Assembly: GCA_050330955.1 (NCBI GenBank) | Contig: JBHJHJ010000037.1 | Location: forward strand, 1 to 53,866 | From: JBCCAG01 sp050330955 | Lineage (GTDB): Bacteria; Cyanobacteriota; Cyanobacteriia; CAKZMO01 | Direction of reading: 5' to 3' | DNA length: 53,866 bases | Part shown: piece after piece, positions 50,462-53,866 of the stretch | Position numbering within the stretch: position 1 is the stretch's first letter | Layout: every line of letters starts with the position of its first letter | Notes under the pieces: generated by a model | The model's input: only the letters and a program-made list of their open reading frames with translations | Databases searched by the model: none | What the model was told of the DNA's origin: nothing | Program-made: the position numbers and the translations under genes

Positions 50462-50834
50462 CGTGGTGCTCCTAATCGTCTGTCTAAGTGTTGCTAAAGA
50501 GATAAACCTTGTTCCAAAGTGGCCTTGGTACTGTGACTAAGGTGCCGCCCATAACGCCAAACGCGACTCGATACCGCGCAATAGCGAAAACTAACATTTG
50601 TAGCTCGAAGAATAGGCTACTTCGCCTTAGATCGTCATATCTCTAAAGGGGAGGCTATTATAAGATAGTCAGGCTACTTTGTTCAGCAGGGCTGTCTAAA
50701 ATTAGTCATAACTAAATCGTAGATCGGCGCCTATAAAAATTGGGTTCAAGCAGCGTACGGTTTACCGTCAGAGCTACTTGGACCCAATTAAATCTCTAAG
50801 TTTTGTAAACAGCTACTGCAAGTGATACAGCCAC
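50462..50834. other. Spacer between csbD and helical protein gene
   Basis: No gene is visible. The left two thirds hold the upstream region of the helical protein gene and the last 100 bp a nested hairpin at 50738-50789 that probably ends csbD transcription. The spacer is AT-rich, with no recognised RNA gene. Confidence 0.5.
50738..50789 (-). terminator. Nested hairpin terminator after csbD
   Basis: Outer arms AATTGGGTTCAAG (50738-50750) and CTTGGACCCAATT (50777-50789) pair with one mismatch, and an inner hairpin ACGGT-TT-ACCGT (50757-50768) lies in the loop. Read on the minus strand, the outer arm is followed by TTTTTATAG, a U-tract. It is 46 bp after the csbD stop, so it likely ends that transcript; the nested fold is unusual. 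Confidence 0.7.
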
Positions 50835-51023
50835 TTAGACTTTGTCGATACCGCGCTTAATGTCATCCTTAACGTTCTCTACAGCGTGCTGACCCTCAGC
50901 CTGAGCCTGCTTAGCACGGCCCTCGGCCTTGTCTTTAGCATCGCCGGTAATCTCGCCCATCATTTCTTGAGCCTTACCTTCGATGTTCTTGGCGGTTGCG
51001 TCAATCCGATCGTCAATTCCCAT
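50835..51023 (-). CDS. CsbD-family stress protein
   Basis: A 62-residue protein of the CsbD family, small hydrophilic stress-response proteins. Characteristic are DDRIDATAKNIEGKAQEMMGE and GDAKDKAEGRAKQAQ, a helix-forming, alanine/lysine/glutamate-rich pattern. It has a strong ribosome binding site (AGGAGG on the minus strand, 8 nt before the ATG). It is followed by a hairpin terminator and faces away from clpB. Its exact role is not known even in well-studied bacteria; induction by stress is typical. Confidence 0.85.
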   Translation of the reverse strand: MGIDDRIDATAKNIEGKAQEMMGEITGDAKDKAEGRAKQAQAEGQHAVENVKDDIKRGIDKV

Positions 51024-51410
51024 AACAGCCTCCTAAAGCTTTTGAAAGGTTTATTACTGAACAACTTGACTGGAGCAGGATCGCTTAAAGATAAGATCCA
51101 TCTGTTGGACCTAAGCGATAGTTTCCTGCTGCAGCAGCAAGTTCTTTCCCGCGTTTATCCTGCCAACAACTTTATCTAAACAAGACTTGGTTTCCATCGT
51201 TCGAGAGATAGAAAGCCAGACGATGGACATACCTCTAACGGTTCATGGACAGACCAAAGTGGCATTAGCCCGAAGCAAGAATTAGAGCGGGCAAGCCCTG
51301 CAGATTAGGGCGGCAATGCCACTACTAAAGGGCGTAAACACCGATCCTAGGTCGGGCGATCTAGTCTATACAATTTGGATATAGCGAATTATGACTCAGA
51401 CAGGTTTCAC
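51024..51410. other. Divergent spacer between csbD and clpB
   Basis: A 387-bp region carrying the upstream sequences of both genes. No CIRCE element (TTAGCACTC-N9-GAGTGCTAA) was seen, so HrcA control of clpB is not supported. A TATACAAT-like -10 candidate for clpB is at about 51367-51374, but a good -35 is not visible. No RNA gene was recognised. Confidence 0.45.

Positions 51411-53866
<2,456 letters not shown>

Noticed and set aside
51024..51410. CIRCE element before clpB
   Set aside because: No TTAGCACTC/GAGTGCTAA inverted repeat occurs in the spacer.

Overview
The window is chromosomal DNA from a cyanobacterium. It holds many copies of the HIP1 palindrome GCGATCGC and encodes a phycocyanobilin synthase (PcyA), the NDH-1 subunit NdhO, the NDH-1 assembly factor CRR6, a CSP41-like dehydratase, an SLH-domain porin and a DUF3685 protein. 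Most genes are GC-rich and tightly packed. I cannot name a genus; a Leptolyngbya- or Nodosilinea-like lineage is only a guess.

Layout. 0.8-7 kb: amidase, single-domain response regulator, polyprenyl-phosphate sugar-phosphate transferase, PgsA, CSP41-like protein, SRPBCC protein, small membrane protein. 7-10.8 kb: FHA-fused class A penicillin-binding protein, J-domain/TPR protein, NdhO. 10.9-15.2 kb: an exopolysaccharide-type locus with a tyrosine autokinase carrying an unusual C-terminal extension and a sugar-phosphate transferase fused to a STAS domain. 15.8-18.5 kb: alpha/beta hydrolase and a ParM/ParR-like actin-partition pair. 18.6-22.6 kb: AraC-AzlC-AzlD operon, MBOAT acyltransferase, CrcB. 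22.6-32.6 kb: CRR6, a Fur-family regulator, a two-gene operon of a membrane repeat protein and a DUF3685 pseudo-receiver, a Ser/Thr kinase divergent from PcyA, a methyltransferase, a TIGR02588-like protein and a flavin disulfide reductase.

32.7-36.8 kb is an accessory region: long AT-rich DNA, an AT-rich sulfotransferase gene, an IS4-family transposase with a probable 5' frameshift, decayed IS3 and IS66 transposase fragments and a truncated DUF5674 gene. 36.8-46.6 kb returns to core content: SLH porin, MenH, a TPR-like protein, acetyl-CoA synthetase, a Crp-type regulator, a TerB-like protein and NadA (with a legible promoter and candidate operator). 46.7-53.9 kb holds a 47-residue protein with a duplicated motif, an OmpR-type regulator, a second Crp-type regulator, an SDR dehydrogenase, a helical hypothetical protein, CsbD and ClpB, which runs off the window end; this looks like stress and regulatory content.

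The most interesting items are the STAS-transferase fusion, the extended tyrosine kinase upstream of it on the window, the chromosomal ParM/ParR-like pair, the duplicated-motif small protein, and short tandem duplications of 9-18 bp that recur in many places. All family calls are by eye; no database search was run.
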